Positions 48,016 to 63,011 of a stretch of DNA of 64,000 bases are shown piece after piece. The notes below the pieces were generated by a model. The model saw only the letters and a program-made list of their open reading frames with translations. It did not search any database and had not been told where the DNA came from. Source of the stretch: Callaeas wilsoni. Lineage: Eukaryota > Chordata > Aves > Passeriformes > Callaeidae. A program made the translations under genes and the position numbers. The stretch lies in NCBI GenBank assembly GCA_013398955.1, contig VWPU01013481.1, positions 62,001 through 126,000 on the forward strand, given 5' to 3'. Position 1 is the first letter of the stretch; each line of letters opens with the position of its first letter.

Positions 48016-51000
48016 AGCCACCTAAAAGGGCTTTAAGAACACTCACTGTCTCTAGCTGAACACACCTTATATACTGTGGGGAGAATGGGAAGCGCTGACT
48101 ACCAAATGTGCTGAGCTATTACATGGAAAGAGACCGAGGAAATCCTTATTTTTCTTAGCACTCCAGCATTGTGGACTCCAAGAAAAAAGTTGTCCTTTGC
48201 AGTATACAGTTCCGATAGCCGATCTCTGCTAGTCCTCTGTTTCCAAACTGGTGCCTCCCTGTGAAAAATGTGGCTCCACTGCTCTAGGGATGATGTGTCC
48301 CTGCGTGGTGTAACTGGCAGAAATTCCAAGATGCTCTGGGCTTACCCCTGCTTTGTGTAAGGCGACACGGAGTGGCACTCCTCTAGAGATTCCCTGTTGT
48401 GTAGGGCAAGTGCTTGAAGTCTGAGCTAACCCCAGGAAGGGGCTGATGGTGGGTTATCTAAGCTGTCCCTAAGCTGTGTTCAATGACATACCTACAGGGG
48501 AATACTCTGTATTGGTTGAAAAACACTAAAAAATGGTAAATCCAGAATCTTACCTGATAATGTCTGGCAGTTGTTAAAGCCTTGTCATTATTAAAAATCA
48601 TGCATTTTTTCCTCTATGAGTTTTCCTAATTATTAATCATTTCAGCCACTGGGTCATATTATCATGTTTCACTACTGGATTGAAAAGCTCTTTGTGACAT
48701 AGTATAAGTACCACCATGAGGGTGAAGTTGTTGTTTTCTAATTTTTTTTTCAAATGAAGCAGGCTGAACACTTTAAATCTGTCAGGGGGAAAAAAAAAGG
48801 CTTTTTCTGTGCATTTAGTTGGTTTGCAGCTATTTTCTGTATGCTTTCCATTTTCTCGAGATGTTGTTACATCAGTGGCCACCCAGAGTGAATGTGTTGT
48901 TCTGTTACTGATCTCAGCAGCATAACACAGAGGTAAAATGTCACCTCCCTGCTGCTCCTCATTAATCCCAGGTTTGTACAGTCAAAGAACTCTGCCCAAA
49001 TAGCCCCTGTTACAAACATCTCACACCTCACCACAACTTAACAACACCAAATTGAGTGTCTGTGCTATGTTCCTTCATGAGATGAGTAGCATTTTTTTTT
49101 CAGGCTGGTTTGGGTTTCTTTTTTTGCTCGTTGTTATGGTAGCGTAGAAAAACTGTATTTGCCAAGGGCAGCTCCCCATGGGAAATTTTTATAATCCTGC
49201 AGGATTTGAAAGGAAAACAGTATGACAAAGAACATTAGCTTTACAAATCTCAGTATTTTTGATATTAGGCTAGACTTCCAAAGTAACAGCATTAGATGTC
49301 TCTGCCTTTAGCAACAGAGAGTTTTTAGAGACAAATCTACTTCTGAGTCTTTTTATACCGTACTAGAGATAACAATTACTTTTTAAATTTACGTAGAAGT
49401 CATGGTAGTTCATGTGCTCCTATCGATTTCCATCCTTTTTCCATTGAATACAATAAGCAAATCCATAAGGAAATGAGAGAGTGCAAGCAGAGTTAGGAAC
49501 TGTCAGCTTTATTCCTGATGTGGTTTTGCAATCAGTGTACTGAAGGAGCACTCAACCACTTGCTCTATCAACTAGTCTGAGATTTGGCAAAAATGTACAA
49601 GCTTTAGGCCAAGCAGGACACTCCTGATCTACCTCATAATCTCACACAGGTCTTACGGGGGGCCATTTGTGTTGAGTAGCCACTCTAGCCTTGAGTCTTG
49701 GTGGAAGCAGAAAGCAAGAAGAAAATATTCAAAATGATGAGTGAGTCATAAGAAGGAAGGGCAAAGGGATCAAAAGCCTCCTATCCCAGGTATTCAGGGT
49801 TTGCCTAGAAAGGAAAGGGTATAAGAGTGACCAAATTCCTCTCCCTGGAATCACCTGCTTTGCACTGTGTGGACCTTGTGGTGGCATCAAGGGTGTCTTG
49901 GTGGATCTAGGATTCAAGCAGACAGTGAGCATGTTATCCATGATTATAATCTCAAAACTGTCGTCATGCCTGACTTTTAAAGAGCGAGTCTCAATAGCAG
50001 AAGCAGATTTGTTTTGTGAGTACTAACCAACCAAAAATCAGTAGTAAAGCTAATAATATTTTCTTCCCACTTTTAGTTCACTACAGTCATGAACACTGTC
50101 ACAATGTTGTACCCCATTCCAAGTAATATACCACTTTAACTTGAGCTGAGGTTTTGGCATCTTCTATAAAGGGAAATATAATTTACCTCCTCTTCTTTTG
50201 TAGATCTTTTGGTACAACTTTATGGAAAATGGAAAGACCAAGTTTCTCAAGATCAGATCAGAAATTTCGTGAGAAAGTCAACACTTACTTTATAAGTTGT
50301 TCTGTGTCTACTACCCCGCTGCTGGTTTACACTGTCATTCCTAGGTAGTCAATAGAAGGGCTGGAACATTTCTAGATGTGTTTTCCTACTGAGGAAAGCA
50401 TCTGTAATTGAAATTTGTATTAGAGATGATTAGATGCCCCAGCTAATAAAAGACTCCTGTACAATGTCTATTTGGAAAGAAATTACCTGTTTAGAAGATG
50501 TTACATCCAAAAGAGGGAGAAAGACCTAGAAGAAAAAAGTCAAGTGACTTGGCCAAGATCACACAGGAAGTCCATGGTAGAGCTAGGACTATGCTACACT
50601 CCATTTTGCACACCTTGGCTGTAGGTGACGTTACGTATCTTAGGTGTTTCGCAATTTTGCAACACTGCATTTTCCTTGGAAAGCTGTTCAGACTTGAGAA
50701 ACTCTTTTTCCTCTTGTGTAACCTCTCATTTTCCCAGCTCAGTGGCAGTGATAGATGTAGAAGTGCAGAGCTCTGTGACGTCTCAGTGACTGCAGCACCA
50801 GGAAAACAAGGACCGGAAGAAAAGGAAGCAACTGATGCTATATCCATTCTTTTGCTTCATATCGGCTCCTGAATTTTTTTCTGATTTCACTCAAAGATGT
50901 CTCTATGTGTGGGGGAAAAAAGCTTTTGATTTTCTGACATAATCAGATAACATTTCAATTTATACTACAACTCAACTATTTGCTTGGTCTGTATTCATCT

Positions 51001-51972
51001 GTCTTGTAGATCTGGTTGTGAGATGTGTGTACCTGGGAGTATCTCATTCCATGCAAGTAGAGCACATACCACATCTAAGCCATAGGCTGTAATACAATTC
51101 CAGAACAATAATGGCATGCAAGGCAAAAAAAAAAAAATTAAAGGGCCGTTCTCCAGAAATTAATTTCTCTATTTTCCTCTTCAGCTTTAGGCATTCACAA
51201 CATGTCTTTAGTGCTTGGATCTTGAGACGATCAAATGCCATACCCCCAAAATCTCAATCTTTAACCACAACATCTAAACCTTCTCCCAGGTATACTCTAC
51301 GTTCACAGTAAGAGCTTTCATAAGTCGATGCTTTCATATGTAGTCTCCAACACACTGGATAAACAATCTTAATTTTTTCATCCAAGATAATAATTGAGAG
51401 TGGATGGAAATGCCCCAGTATCAGTGGCATCTCACATTAGTATGCGAGACAAGCAATCAGCTCCTGAACATGGTTGATGGCTATGATGAATTCTAACTGG
51501 AAGGGGGTATTTCTCCCGCAGGCACAGTAATTGCCTGTGTTTCTAAGAAGGCTGGGTGTTAGGATACAATCCTTTATTTTTTCAAATAGCTTGTGGTATG
51601 ATATTGCCAAATAAAATTTTTGATTTTGTCATAGACCCTGAAGCAAGACATGGGTTTTAAAACCAGCCTGTGTAAACCTTTTGGCAGTTTGTAAAGCAGC
51701 TATTACAGTAAGACCCTGAATATCTACCCTAAGGTTGTGATGACTGAAAGGTGACACATCACTGAACAGTTCAGCTGTAATAAAGTATTTTTGAGGATAT
51801 TGCTTATAAGGTAAATAACTGGTCTAGGAAGAGCAGCAATATAGACCCGGGCAAAATACAGGAACATTTCAAACTCTCAGCAGAGATATTTTAGCAGTTC
51901 ATTTCAGCAGTTTTGCTTGTTCCTTGTTCCTCTACACTGAAACATAGCATTGCAGGAATTGCCTTAATATAG
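48016..51972. other. Unique AT-rich non-coding DNA
   Basis: No supported gene or transposon. Frames at plus 50498-50872 and minus 50491-50847 overlap on opposite strands and neither is recognised. A-runs lie near 48789-48798 and 51125-51137. Confidence 0.55.
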
Positions 51973-52322
51973 AGAATCATAGAATGATTTGGTTTGGAAG
52001 GGATCTTAAAGACCCTCTAGTTCCCCCACTATGGGCAGGGACATCTTTCACTAGATCAGATTGCTCAAAGCCCCATCCAACCTGTCTTTGGACACTTCCA
52101 GAGAGGGGGCATTCACCACTTCTGTGGGCAACCTGTTCCACTGCTTCATCACACTCACAAGAAATAATTTCTTCCTAATACTTAATCTAAACCTACCCTC
52201 TGCCAGCTTGAAGTCATTCCACCTACAAGCCCTTGTAAAAAGTCCCCTCTTATAGATCTCTTGAGTACAGGAAGGCTGCTATAAAGCCTCCCTGGAACCT
52301 CTGCTTCTCCAGGCTGAACAAT
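51973..52322 (-). mobile_element. CR1 LINE 3' fragment, minus strand
   Basis: The left edge is the complement of a CR1 terminus (GAATCATAGAATGATTTGG). It is followed by TTGGAAGGGATCTTAAAGAC, CTATGGGCAGGGACATCTTTC and ACTAGATCAGATTGCTCAAAG, then GCAACCTGTTCCACTGC and AATTTCTTCCTAATA. The right edge is CTTCTCCAGGCTGAACAATC near 52322. The length is about 350 bp, 5'-truncated. The frames plus 51984-52178 and 52061-52255 are antisense reads of this element. Confidence 0.93.
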
Positions 52323-54668
52323 CATCTGTGTTTGTTTCCATTCTACATCTCTAAAATGGGTTACCTGTGTTCCCTAGCCTTATGCATATAGGAAACTGAT
52401 AATAGTGGAGGACAAATTTTGGAGAGAATGCTGTCCAATCTGATGACAATGGAAGCATTATATATAGCTTGACAGGGAATTAAATTCCCGCATAGTAAAA
52501 TTCAGCCTCTCTATGGAGAGTTAACATGCTTAAAAGTGTCATTTCTGCTTACTGATAGCCTTAAAAGAACCTGGAAACCTCATGTGATGGTGAGGTTGAC
52601 TTCCTTCCAAGTTCTGGAAACTAATTTCATCCATTAATTCTTTGCATGCTTCATAATTGAGACCAAATTCAGTCAGACTGAGAGTTTATCTAAATCTCGT
52701 GAATATTTAGAAATATCAGGTACATCAGCAGTGTGTGTTTAAAAGCATGTTTGAACAGTGATAAACATGTTCCAAGAGTGTTGCAGTCATAAAAATGGGT
52801 CTGAAAAAGGAAACAACATTCTCTGCAAAGACTCTCCCTTATTCTCAAGAGTGCAGATGGAAGAAATGTGAGGCATCGATGAGTGTCAGTGAAAGCAAGT
52901 TTAATTGGAAACGGCAGATGTGTTTCTATATCATAGTCACAAACACCTTCATTCCAAACACAATTTGGCCTTCTCCTCCTCTGAAAATGAAAATAAAATG
53001 AAGAAGAAGAAAGTGGGGAAAAAACCACAGCTTTCTCAGTTTTTGCTTTCTAAATACTGTGAGATACATTTTTGAAGATGAATTTTGTGTATACCAAATA
53101 CTATTGCTCTTTTTGGAAAGGTTTTCCCATTTCGTCCAAGGACCTCATGATGTTGTCTGCTGAGCTTCCTTAGTACCTGATAATCCTTTGATTCTCTGCC
53201 AACACTGTGTCCTTTTGTCCAGATCTGAATGATCACGAACCACATGAGGTGTGGTTGGATTTGTAGTGGTGGTGGAAGAGTCCACATACATGCCCATACA
53301 TCTTGAACTGGTAGGGAACATTTTTTATCACTAAATATATGTAGTAGTCCACACCAAAAGATACAACTGGGCACTTTACATCCAGTGAATTTTCAGATAA
53401 AGGAAATGACAGACTCTAGCTATGGGCTGAGACATGTTTTCCCAAAAAGTCTCTCTTATCTCCATATGTAAACCCATCTTTCCTTTCTGTGTAGCTCATC
53501 ATCCCTTGTAAATGAAGATGCCAGTCCTGCCTTGTGATAACCAGCATGGCCCTAATGGGGCAGTAGGAGACAGCCCACACCAATGAGATCTTCAGTGCCT
53601 GAATCTAAGATATATGCCCCAGGACAAAAAGGAAGAGAGAACACTAGCTAATCACTTGTGAGTTCAAGTGGTGTCACATCACACCAAAAGTCAGCACCTA
53701 TCCCACACCAGCTTCTTCCACACAAGGGGGTATGTAAGATACAGTACAAAACCAAATAGAACTTCTCTATCTTATCACATTTTTCTGATGTGTTCTGTTT
53801 TCATTACAGGACTGATGGCACAAAAATAGCAATTCCTGGTCTTTGCTTCTGTTGAAGCCAAACTAACCCACCCAGGTTATGCATACAGTTTGCTAACATT
53901 CCTGTGAGCAATAGCTTTGCTTTCTCAAAGATCAGCTAGGAAGTAATAATTGAGAAGCAATAACATTTTACAGATCCTTGCCACAAGGAAGCTATACACT
54001 AAGAGTGCAGGTTGTTGGGTGTTTTTTTAGATTGCTACTCCTTCCTACAGCAATTTCCCTAATCAAAGTGCAGCTTACATTAAACACTGAAGAATTTGCT
54101 TAATGGAAAAGATACAGAATTTTAGAAAGCTCCATCAGAGAAGTATTTTTCATTTTCCTTTTCAGCAAAAACAGGTTGAATGCAGCAGGAAATCTATGTC
54201 ACTCTGTTTCTCATTTTAAAATATGTGAGTGGTTTGATTAATGGTTTCATCTACAAGATTAATTGAAAGGAGGATTTTCCTGGGATTGTACCAAGTGCAG
54301 AAGAAGTGAAATGCTTCAGCAGAGAAGTGTGTTGCTCCACATATATTTTCTTAATTAAAAGTTCACTGCAATCATTGACATTAAAGCAAATTGTGTTGAA
54401 TTCCTGTTTTGTTTCAGAGAATGGGTAGATTGGTTTTATTCATGCTGCCTCACAGTTTCAGATTTTCCCAGAGCTTTCTAATGGCTCTGGTGGGCATTTC
54501 TAAATTGTCCCTTCGAGGCATTTCTCAAGATCAGCTTTTTTTTCAAACTGACTGCAAATCTGGAAACAAATCCCAGTTGGGGAACTCCAGGGCATCATCT
54601 GGAAGAGAAGGGTCCCTGAGTGACCAAGTGTTTAATGGGTTGTTTATATACCACTAGACATATCTGGA

Positions 54669-54702
54669 TGAGCCTTGGGCTCCCAAGGTGAGCCTTAGGC
54701 TG
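54669..54702 (+). repeat. 20-bp-period partial tandem duplication
   Basis: TGAGCCTTGGGCT at 54669 recurs as TGAGCCTTAGGCT at 54689, one substitution apart, separated by TCCCAAGG. Confidence 0.7.
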
Positions 54703-57700
54703 TCTGCAACAGCTCTGTGAATCCCAATCTGCAAAAAGATTAGTGAATGCAGAAGCAAGCTGTCCTCCCAGCTGCTCCTGACACCATTTCACAGGGCAGT
54801 GTTTGCAGGGGTGAGACTCACCCACTTGCCCCAGTCCATGACTTAGGGGGATCACCTGCAATTGGGCCAGACTCATGGCTTCCCACACTTCTGAGCAGAG
54901 ACTGCAAGCTGGGCAGTGACCCACGCACAGGCCGATCTTAAGGGTGCTCATCTATGGCTGACATAAACCTTTTAGAATTTACCAGGTACCTGAAGTGAAG
55001 GACAAGACTTGCTTTGTGCAAGGCAAGGCAAATGCTCGCTGTTACCAAGACACCATGGGCTGCTGAAAAATGTGAGGGTTTAGCTAAGAGTCAATGTACA
55101 ATGCTGAATCTATCAAAAGCAAGCAGAGTGCTCTCCTCACTTAAATTTTGCTAGCCAAAATACACCCAATCTGAGGGTCAGCTACAAAACAAAAACAGCT
55201 TGGCAGGTCTCACTTTCAGAGGAGAAAAACAAGTCACTATGAACACGCAGTGATGAAGTCCAGACCAATATCTGTATCAGCTTGCTTTGTAATTAATTAA
55301 TTGCTTTTCATCTTAATTAAAAGTGTGGTGGATACATTGCACCGTAAGTGCATTTCATATCATTCCTGTCCTAAAGAACGTCCAATATAATTACAATTAT
55401 ATATTATTATAATCATGTTTAGATCAAAGCAGATCATCATGCAGCAGCTGAAAAAAAATTTTGTCCATATTGACGCATAGGTCTATTCCACATTTCCTTG
55501 AAAAAGGGTTTTTGTAAATAGTGGAGTTGAGTATTTGTGCAAAAGTAGCTGGGAATTCTCAGAGAATCCAGAAGCTAAAACTGCCAACTCAAATATTCTG
55601 AGTTCAAATATTAACTACAGTTCTCCAGTGAATTCTCTGATTTTGTTAGCTGCAGAAAATAGATGTATGAGCAGATACGGTACCTAGATAATCCATTTAT
55701 TAGGGTGTAGAAAATATCTTAATTTTAATTTCAGATTTTTTTTTTCTCTCTCATTACCAAAATTTTTGCACCATAAGAACTATATTTAACCTCTCCAAAA
55801 CCAATCTGCTTTTTTTCCAAATTCAATCCCATCATATTTAGCATAGGATTTAGCTAATTTTCTAATCAGAAACACTTGGCATGTCTGACTGTGATATATT
55901 TGTTTGGAACCCTTTCAAATCTATAAATCACTGAACTTTTGATAGGGGCTTAGAGAATTAAATATGCTTCTGAAGCTTTTTTTTTCCTTTGTGTTTACCA
56001 CATACACACACACACTCACCGACATAATGCACATTCTTACTCTTCCTCTTTACAACTCCATCTTGTATGTCCTATTCTTCCCTTTGCTCATGACTAGCAG
56101 TGATCTCTTTGAAACGAAAGTCTATCATTGTATGTATCAGTCAATGTGCAGCTTGACATCATTTGTATCCACAGCACTCTGTTGGAGAGCAGAAACCTTC
56201 ATAACAGTACTTTAAAACCAAAATTGCAACATTTTTTTGTGAATTACACATACAGGAAATATGCAATTCAATGGTCCCATCAGCAAATTGGAAAGAGATT
56301 GAGTCATAATTCACAGTCTGCCTCCGGGTTTCTCTTACATTCAGCACGTATGGATGCAGTACATATTTCCTGCATTTCAAACAACATTTTATAGAAAAAA
56401 AGATTGCCTGGGATAATTGATTACTTCAATTCCAGACCCCCCTGCACAGGGAACTGAATGGGTGTACTGGAAATTTTACCTTTAGGCAATTGCTTGTGGG
56501 CTGATAAGTTTCTAGCAGAATCTCTATGTCAGGTTTCCCTTAGCAAAAAGAAATTATTCACTTTGTTGTCTTTAGCAAACATATCCTCTTCTGCACAGAG
56601 CTATGTGGCAGGGGCTGCTGTTTAAAAAGGGCCAGAACTTTAGATGTGTAACTTATGAAGCACTTTTGTCACAGAGATGATAAATATTTAGTGCTTTGGG
56701 TGTACACTGTATGTTATGTGACTTGCATCCACATGAGGCAGAGCAACCCAGGCTTCAGCCTTCAGGAGCTGAAAGGCTCATTCTGGGCTGACCTACTGTC
56801 AGAAAGACTTTATGCCAAATACATCCCTGAAACACCCCGACCTGAAGCACCTCGACCAACAACTGCTGGTGATAAAATATAGAAATATGTTCCGGCACAC
56901 ATTCGGGCCATTGCAACAAACAGGGCGATGGCCACTGCTGCAGGGGAAAGGGCTGGGAAACAGCCTTACAAATGATGTGTTGCTTTAAAATCACCCGTTT
57001 ATACCACAAGCTCAAACACCTCGAGGAGCATCACATGCTGCAGCAGGATTGAATGTCCTGGTAGGTATCAGGGTACCTAGCTATAAAAGCACCCTGTGTC
57101 TTCCTTCCCCTCATCAGCATGCAGCAAAGCAGAAAGAGGCCAGCTGGTTCTTTGTAATGGTGATGCTTTTAAGATGACCAGGTGATGTGGAAGAAAAGCA
57201 AGCATAGCATAGGAGATCCAGTGGAAGAGTGATCAAAACTTTCCAGGGCTTTGATCATCTTCCTGCTGCCGACCTTCTGAGTATTCCTATGAACTTTTCA
57301 CACTCCCGCCTTCCCAAAAGACCTCACAAAATACAATTTTACATAACTTGCAGGAGGATCATGAAATCTCTATGTGCGCATGAATTTTATGTACCCTAAT
57401 AGCTCTGTAAATAACTTATCATACCCAGTGGAGAAGTGTGGTGTCTAGTAACATTGTCAAGTAAAAACAAAGCATTTGTTGAAAAAGTAACACATATAAT
57501 GCAGTGTTTCACACTCTTAAAGGAATTCAGACTTCAGGAAAAAAAATCGCTGATGTTTTTCAAATCTGGGAATGACAAGGCTGTGCTCTTGTTTCTTTAA
57601 ACATAAAGCAGGTGTAACACTGTATTCATAATTCACACTCCCACTGCAGCAGCTCCACCAAAACAACAGCATCCTTCTTTCACCATCACCACAAGAGAAG

Positions 57701-60700
57701 GAAGATGTTTGAAACTGTTTTGGCACTTGTGTGGACAGTAGTACTGCTCAAAACCAGTGAGAGCTCTGAGTCATTTATTTCTGTTTTTTCCAGATTGATT
57801 ATTTTTAAAAAGACAACAAAAGCAATAAAACCAGAAACTACTTTACTATAAATAAATGGTTTCTTGCAATGCTTCACTGAAATATTATTTTTAAAAAGTC
57901 TTTGCCATCCTCAGGAAATACTGTTCATGTTCCCTTGTACCAACAAGGCAGATGCCTTATGAAGGACATCAGGAATATTCAGAGCAGCAGTTCATTTACA
58001 TATCAGTCCCTGAAATATTAATATGGGAGCTTTTCTGCTGAATTGCTCCCCAGGGGTACTATTAAAACATGTCCATTAACACCACCTTCTCCGTCACAGT
58101 GAGGTGTTGTAGTCATGATGGTTTTGCTTAATGTAGTCATCTGTTTCCTCTTAAAGAGGAGTATCATCTGAAAGCATTGATCAATAAGGTGATATAAGGT
58201 GGTATGTAAGATGAGGACAGAAATACTACTGATTTCCTTGTATAAATGTTATTTCTAATATATAACCTGTGGACATTGTCTCACACAATGGAATACATTC
58301 ATATCTTACCAATATAATGGAAAACTGAAGGCAAAAGCTCAGCCCTGAGGCGCACCCTAATAGCAGAAAGGAATAATGATCTGATGGGGGCTTCCCATCA
58401 GATGATTTAGACACCTGTTTTTTCTGCAACTCATCCTTGTGTTTTTCTTGGGAATTTAGTTTTGAAAGCCATCACCAACTACATTTTTAGATTCTGATTC
58501 ATTACCCATGAAAATTAAAGTCTTGTTTTCAGGCTGTTGTTTTAGGGTTCATTGAATACTGAAGTTGAAATGCATGAGCTTCCTTTTACAGACAGTACCT
58601 GTTTGTTAAAAATAGGTGCTTAAGGGTTGTTTTAAAACATTTAAAATTACTTTGAGATGTCAAAAAATGGCACTTTATGAACTACTGGTTTTCATACATG
58701 CCATTCTAAATAATTAAAATGTGAAATATTTTGTTTATAATAACAATATAGATTTTTTTGTTGAAATTTGAGTTATGATCATCCCATCATATAATATGCA
58801 AGTGTTTGACTCATGTGACTATAGTAATACAAAACAGAGTGAAGCAACACATACTGGAAGATGGAGAAGTAGTACTCTGCATTTGGTTATAAATGCATTT
58901 GAAAGAAGAAACAAAAAGTTGAATGTTGAAATCACTAGAAAAACAAAAGTATATAAAATGCTGCCTAGTGATGTAATATAACTGGGACTCTATACAGCTA
59001 ATTTGTACTCCTTTTGAGTGGTTTTGGCAACCTAAATAATAATGCTCGAAATGTTTGCAGGAATCTACTCGTGGACTAAAGCTTACAGCAGTTCTCTTTC
59101 CATGTAGATTGCCTCCATGATCCTAAATGGGATTACTTCAGTTTGCAAATTAAATCCAACTTGCTTCCCATGATAAATACAAATTAAGCTATGTCTCAAT
59201 GAGAATTTCTCATTTCATCCTTATTTTTCCCCTCTTGCTGATTCCTCTAAATATACTGGAGTTCTTAGTGCTTCTTTGCAGAAGAAGCCACACAACACTA
59301 GCAAAAGGATAGCAAAGGAGTACATTAACTGTCAGAAACAGAATCACAGAAAAAACTGGAGGGGAAGACTTTTCCTTATCTTTGTCCAGATACAGTTTTT
59401 TGCCCAGAGAGTATAATAGTTTCCGTAATAGTTAACTTTCCATGACCCAGTAACGGGAAGATTTTCCAAACATGTGTCTGTTGTGATTATTTTAATTAGA
59501 TTAATCTGTCAGAGAGATGATGTCACTGACATAATTTTATGAAACTACAAGAAATATAAAACTGTTCTGTTTAAAAGTGACCGACAGCGCGTGACCTTGG
59601 CATGGAGATAGGTTTATGTTGTTGATTTACTGTAACGAGTTCCTCCTGGGTTTGGTAATTAATGTCGCCTGAGTTAAGTGCCTCATGTCATTGCACTAAT
59701 AAATCTCATCCTGTGCAAAAAGAAGTTGAATTACCTTAGGTGAACGTGCCACTGAATATATATGTACAAAAAGCACCACCTCTCTATTCCCTTTCAGGGA
59801 AGTAAATCATTCAGTGATATATTCTCTCTTTACTATGGTTTATGTGACAGCTCTCTTTAGATTGCCAGAATGTTAATCTCTATGGGATCAAAACTTGTAT
59901 GTTATCATGGAAATATACTTTTTCTCTATCACTTAAATCCAAATGTAAAATGCGTTCCAGAAATTACAAACATTTGGATTCATAATACCATTCTTGTCTG
60001 TAATCCAGTCTGTTTTCAAGCAGCACTTGAAAATAAATTATCTGAAAACACAGACCATGGCTGTGTATGCGTAAACACTAAAAATTAGCAAGCAGTTTCT
60101 AAAGGGAGGCTTCTAATTCTGCCCTCTGACTCTAGGTAACTTTCCTGGCTGTAGAATTACATTGTTACCATCGATTACCACATGAACAACATGGCAATTC
60201 GCAGTAGACCAAACGGCTCCTAAAAACAGCTTCCTGCTGCTCTCTATGAGAAGGACTTGGAAATCCTGCAGTAGAGGGACTCTTGCTCCTGCTCCAGCAG
60301 GGTGGGGATGAGACGACTGCACTCTCTGCCCTTTCCCAGAGGTGGCTTCCTGCTCTGCCCTTTCAGAACTTTTCAGTGAGCAGAAGAAGCAGTGCTCCGT
60401 GCCATTGGTTTGGATTGCTCTGGGAAAGCGTACTTGGCTAGCAGATAAAGTAAAGCCTTCCAAAACCTTTCCATACCTTCCTTCTTTTCCTTCATGTGCA
60501 GTAGGGCATATGTGCCTCCATATGTGAAGTAGTGCTTATGTGACAACAGAAGCTGCTAATGGGTGGGAAGAGCCAGGGAGTTTTGCTTAGTTCCCTTCAC
60601 CAAGGGAACCATTATCTCAACCACAGCCCCACTTCAACAAAGCTGCCCTGTATGCGGATCCAAATACTTGGATGAGGCCCCTTGCTGGTTTGTCTTGTGT

Positions 60701-62440
60701 ATTTCAGACTTTTCCACCTACCACAATATGGTGTGCTAGAGAAGAAAAATCCATGTGTGGGAGCATCAGAAGGATTTCAAAGGTGTGTGTGCATATAGTA
60801 TTTCTATTAAATGTTATTATTTAATACCCTCACTTTAAAAGTCAACCTATTTTGCTTTCACATGTGTGTCTAAAAGCTAGAATCCAAACAGAACAAAAGG
60901 GACTTTTTTAATCTTAAGAAAACATTCCAGCCTTTTTCATTAATCTGCTTTAAAAACTTATTTATTAAATAAAAATTTGCCAACCCAGCTTTTTCACTCA
61001 AAAACATCTGACCAATTCTACCTGCTATAAAATATTGAAAAGCAGCAGGATTACCTCGTGTATGTTCAACTAAAATCAGGAAAAGCTGAAAGTTTTTTTC
61101 TGCCAGTGCTGAAATGCACTTGATATATCTAAAAATATTTTTGACGATTTTCTGACCTAACTTGAAGGAGTCCTATGTTACGTCTCATCTCACTAGCTAA
61201 AGCGGACTAACCTTTCTGAGCTAAGTGACTATAACTTTATTATACTTGTCATCTGCATGAAGAATGAACTCTCAGCAGGAAATTTTTGTGCTTCAGAGGA
61301 TCCAGTTTCAATGATCTGAAACTAATCATAAGTTAAGTCAGCTCAGAAAGATAATTATAATAAGGAAACAAAAAGAGTGATAATTGAAATGAGGTTAAAA
61401 ATGCTTAATAAGTTTATAAGATCTCACATGGAGAGAAGGTTACATACAGCATATAATAATTCAGCCTCATCTAGGAGGAGAATAAAAACAGAAAAGAATA
61501 AGATGAGCCTTAGATGGTGAGAATAATTAATAGAAGTTATATGGAATCAGAAAAAAACAGGTAGAAGAAGGAAAGAGCAGGTCAAAGCCTTCAGAATATG
61601 CAAAAGCAAGAAGGTTTATAGGAGAAAAGAGTGGGAGCCCTAACACCAGCTGTGAGCAGCAGTTGGGCAGAAATTATAGGAGGTCAGTAAAGTGGAAAGA
61701 CTGTATTCAACAAATATTCTTGATCTGCAGTTGAAGGAAGTCATTGTGTGATAGCGCTCCCAATAATAACAAGCAAGGACACGAAACAGGAGGCAATAAT
61801 TTTAAACATTTTAAAATTAAGCGTGCCTGAATAACTTATATCGATAAGTCTTGAAAGACTAAGCCGAGAAGATGTGTCAACATCAATGATAAAGTTTAAT
61901 ACCTTTGGATAACAGAAAATTTCTGACTAAAATTAAAAAGCCACCGTTAACATTTTTTTAAGTATTTCTAGTTTAATCATGCTGATATAAACCCAGACAG
62001 ATAGTGAAGAGCTGGTATAGCAATGGGTTAATACAGAACAAGGGAAAGGAAAAAATCAAATTAGTTTTGATTTAAGGAAAAAATTCCCAAAGAATTTTAA
62101 TGTTTTGTTTAGTTGGGGTTTTTGCTGGGACTCTAAGGCTTAGGTGAGTGTCATTGTTAATGTAATACTGTTAATATCTTCTTAATGTTGTTCAGAAAGG
62201 TTTTGACTTTTTTCTATATGGTGTTTTCACTAAAATGAAAAGATGACAAAAGTTAACATTGTATACTTTTGAAGGATTCCTAAGTAATTAACTGAACTGG
62301 TGTTAGACCAATTGTAAACAGCTTTTGCCATCATTGAACAGATGTGTTTCTAATAAGGCCCTTCGGGGATCATTTATATTGAACATTTTTTCCCATCGAC
62401 CTTGCAGCAAATGCAAAATGTAAAAAGGAAAAGGCTAGAA

Positions 62441-62460
62441 GCTGAATCCAGCTGAATCCA
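62441..62460 (+). repeat. Perfect 10-bp tandem duplication
   Basis: GCTGAATCCA occurs twice in direct succession with no mismatch. A recent slippage event is likely. Confidence 0.9.
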
Positions 62461-62935
62461 TACTTATTTCCCTGACCTAAAGCGTGAACTCACAGTCAAG
62501 CTTTAATGAGCCAAATGGGAATCATAACTATTAGGACTATAAGTACAGAGCTCAAATTTTAATCAGTTTATCATGACTAAAATCAGATAAAGAAACAAGA
62601 TTAGATGTCATTTTTACTTTCGTCAAAATTATTACAACTACTTTATTTCATCTAGTGCAAATTCCATGTCAGACCATTCCATGCTTACCTCTGCCCCTTG
62701 TGTGTCCTGGTAATAGTGTGTAAACAAGAAGAACTTCTACAAAGAACCTTTATACATATCAGAAATGGGCATGATTTCCAATGTTTGCACTTCGTTCTTG
62801 CTTTCTGAGCAAGATTTAATGCTGGCCACAGTTTAGAGAAAACTCTCCCAATCCAATAGTTGTTCATGCTGATCAAAAGCTGAGGAAGGGAGACTTCATC
62901 TTCTCTCCTAAACCTAATCTAAGGCTTATAGAAGC

Positions 62936-63011
62936 AAAAAAAAAACAAAAAAAAAACCAAAAAAAAAAATGAAATGGAAAAAAAAAGCCACAAACAAACA
63001 AACAAACAAAC
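62936..63011 (+). repeat. Compound A-rich / (CAAA)n tract
   Basis: Long A-runs broken by single C or CC are followed by GAAATGG, another A-run, and then five CAAA units. No retrocopy is recognised upstream. Confidence 0.85.

Noticed and set aside
62936..63011. A-rich tract as the poly(A) tail of a processed pseudogene
   Set aside because: No gene-like or repeat-like sequence is recognised upstream, and the tract is a compound simple repeat.
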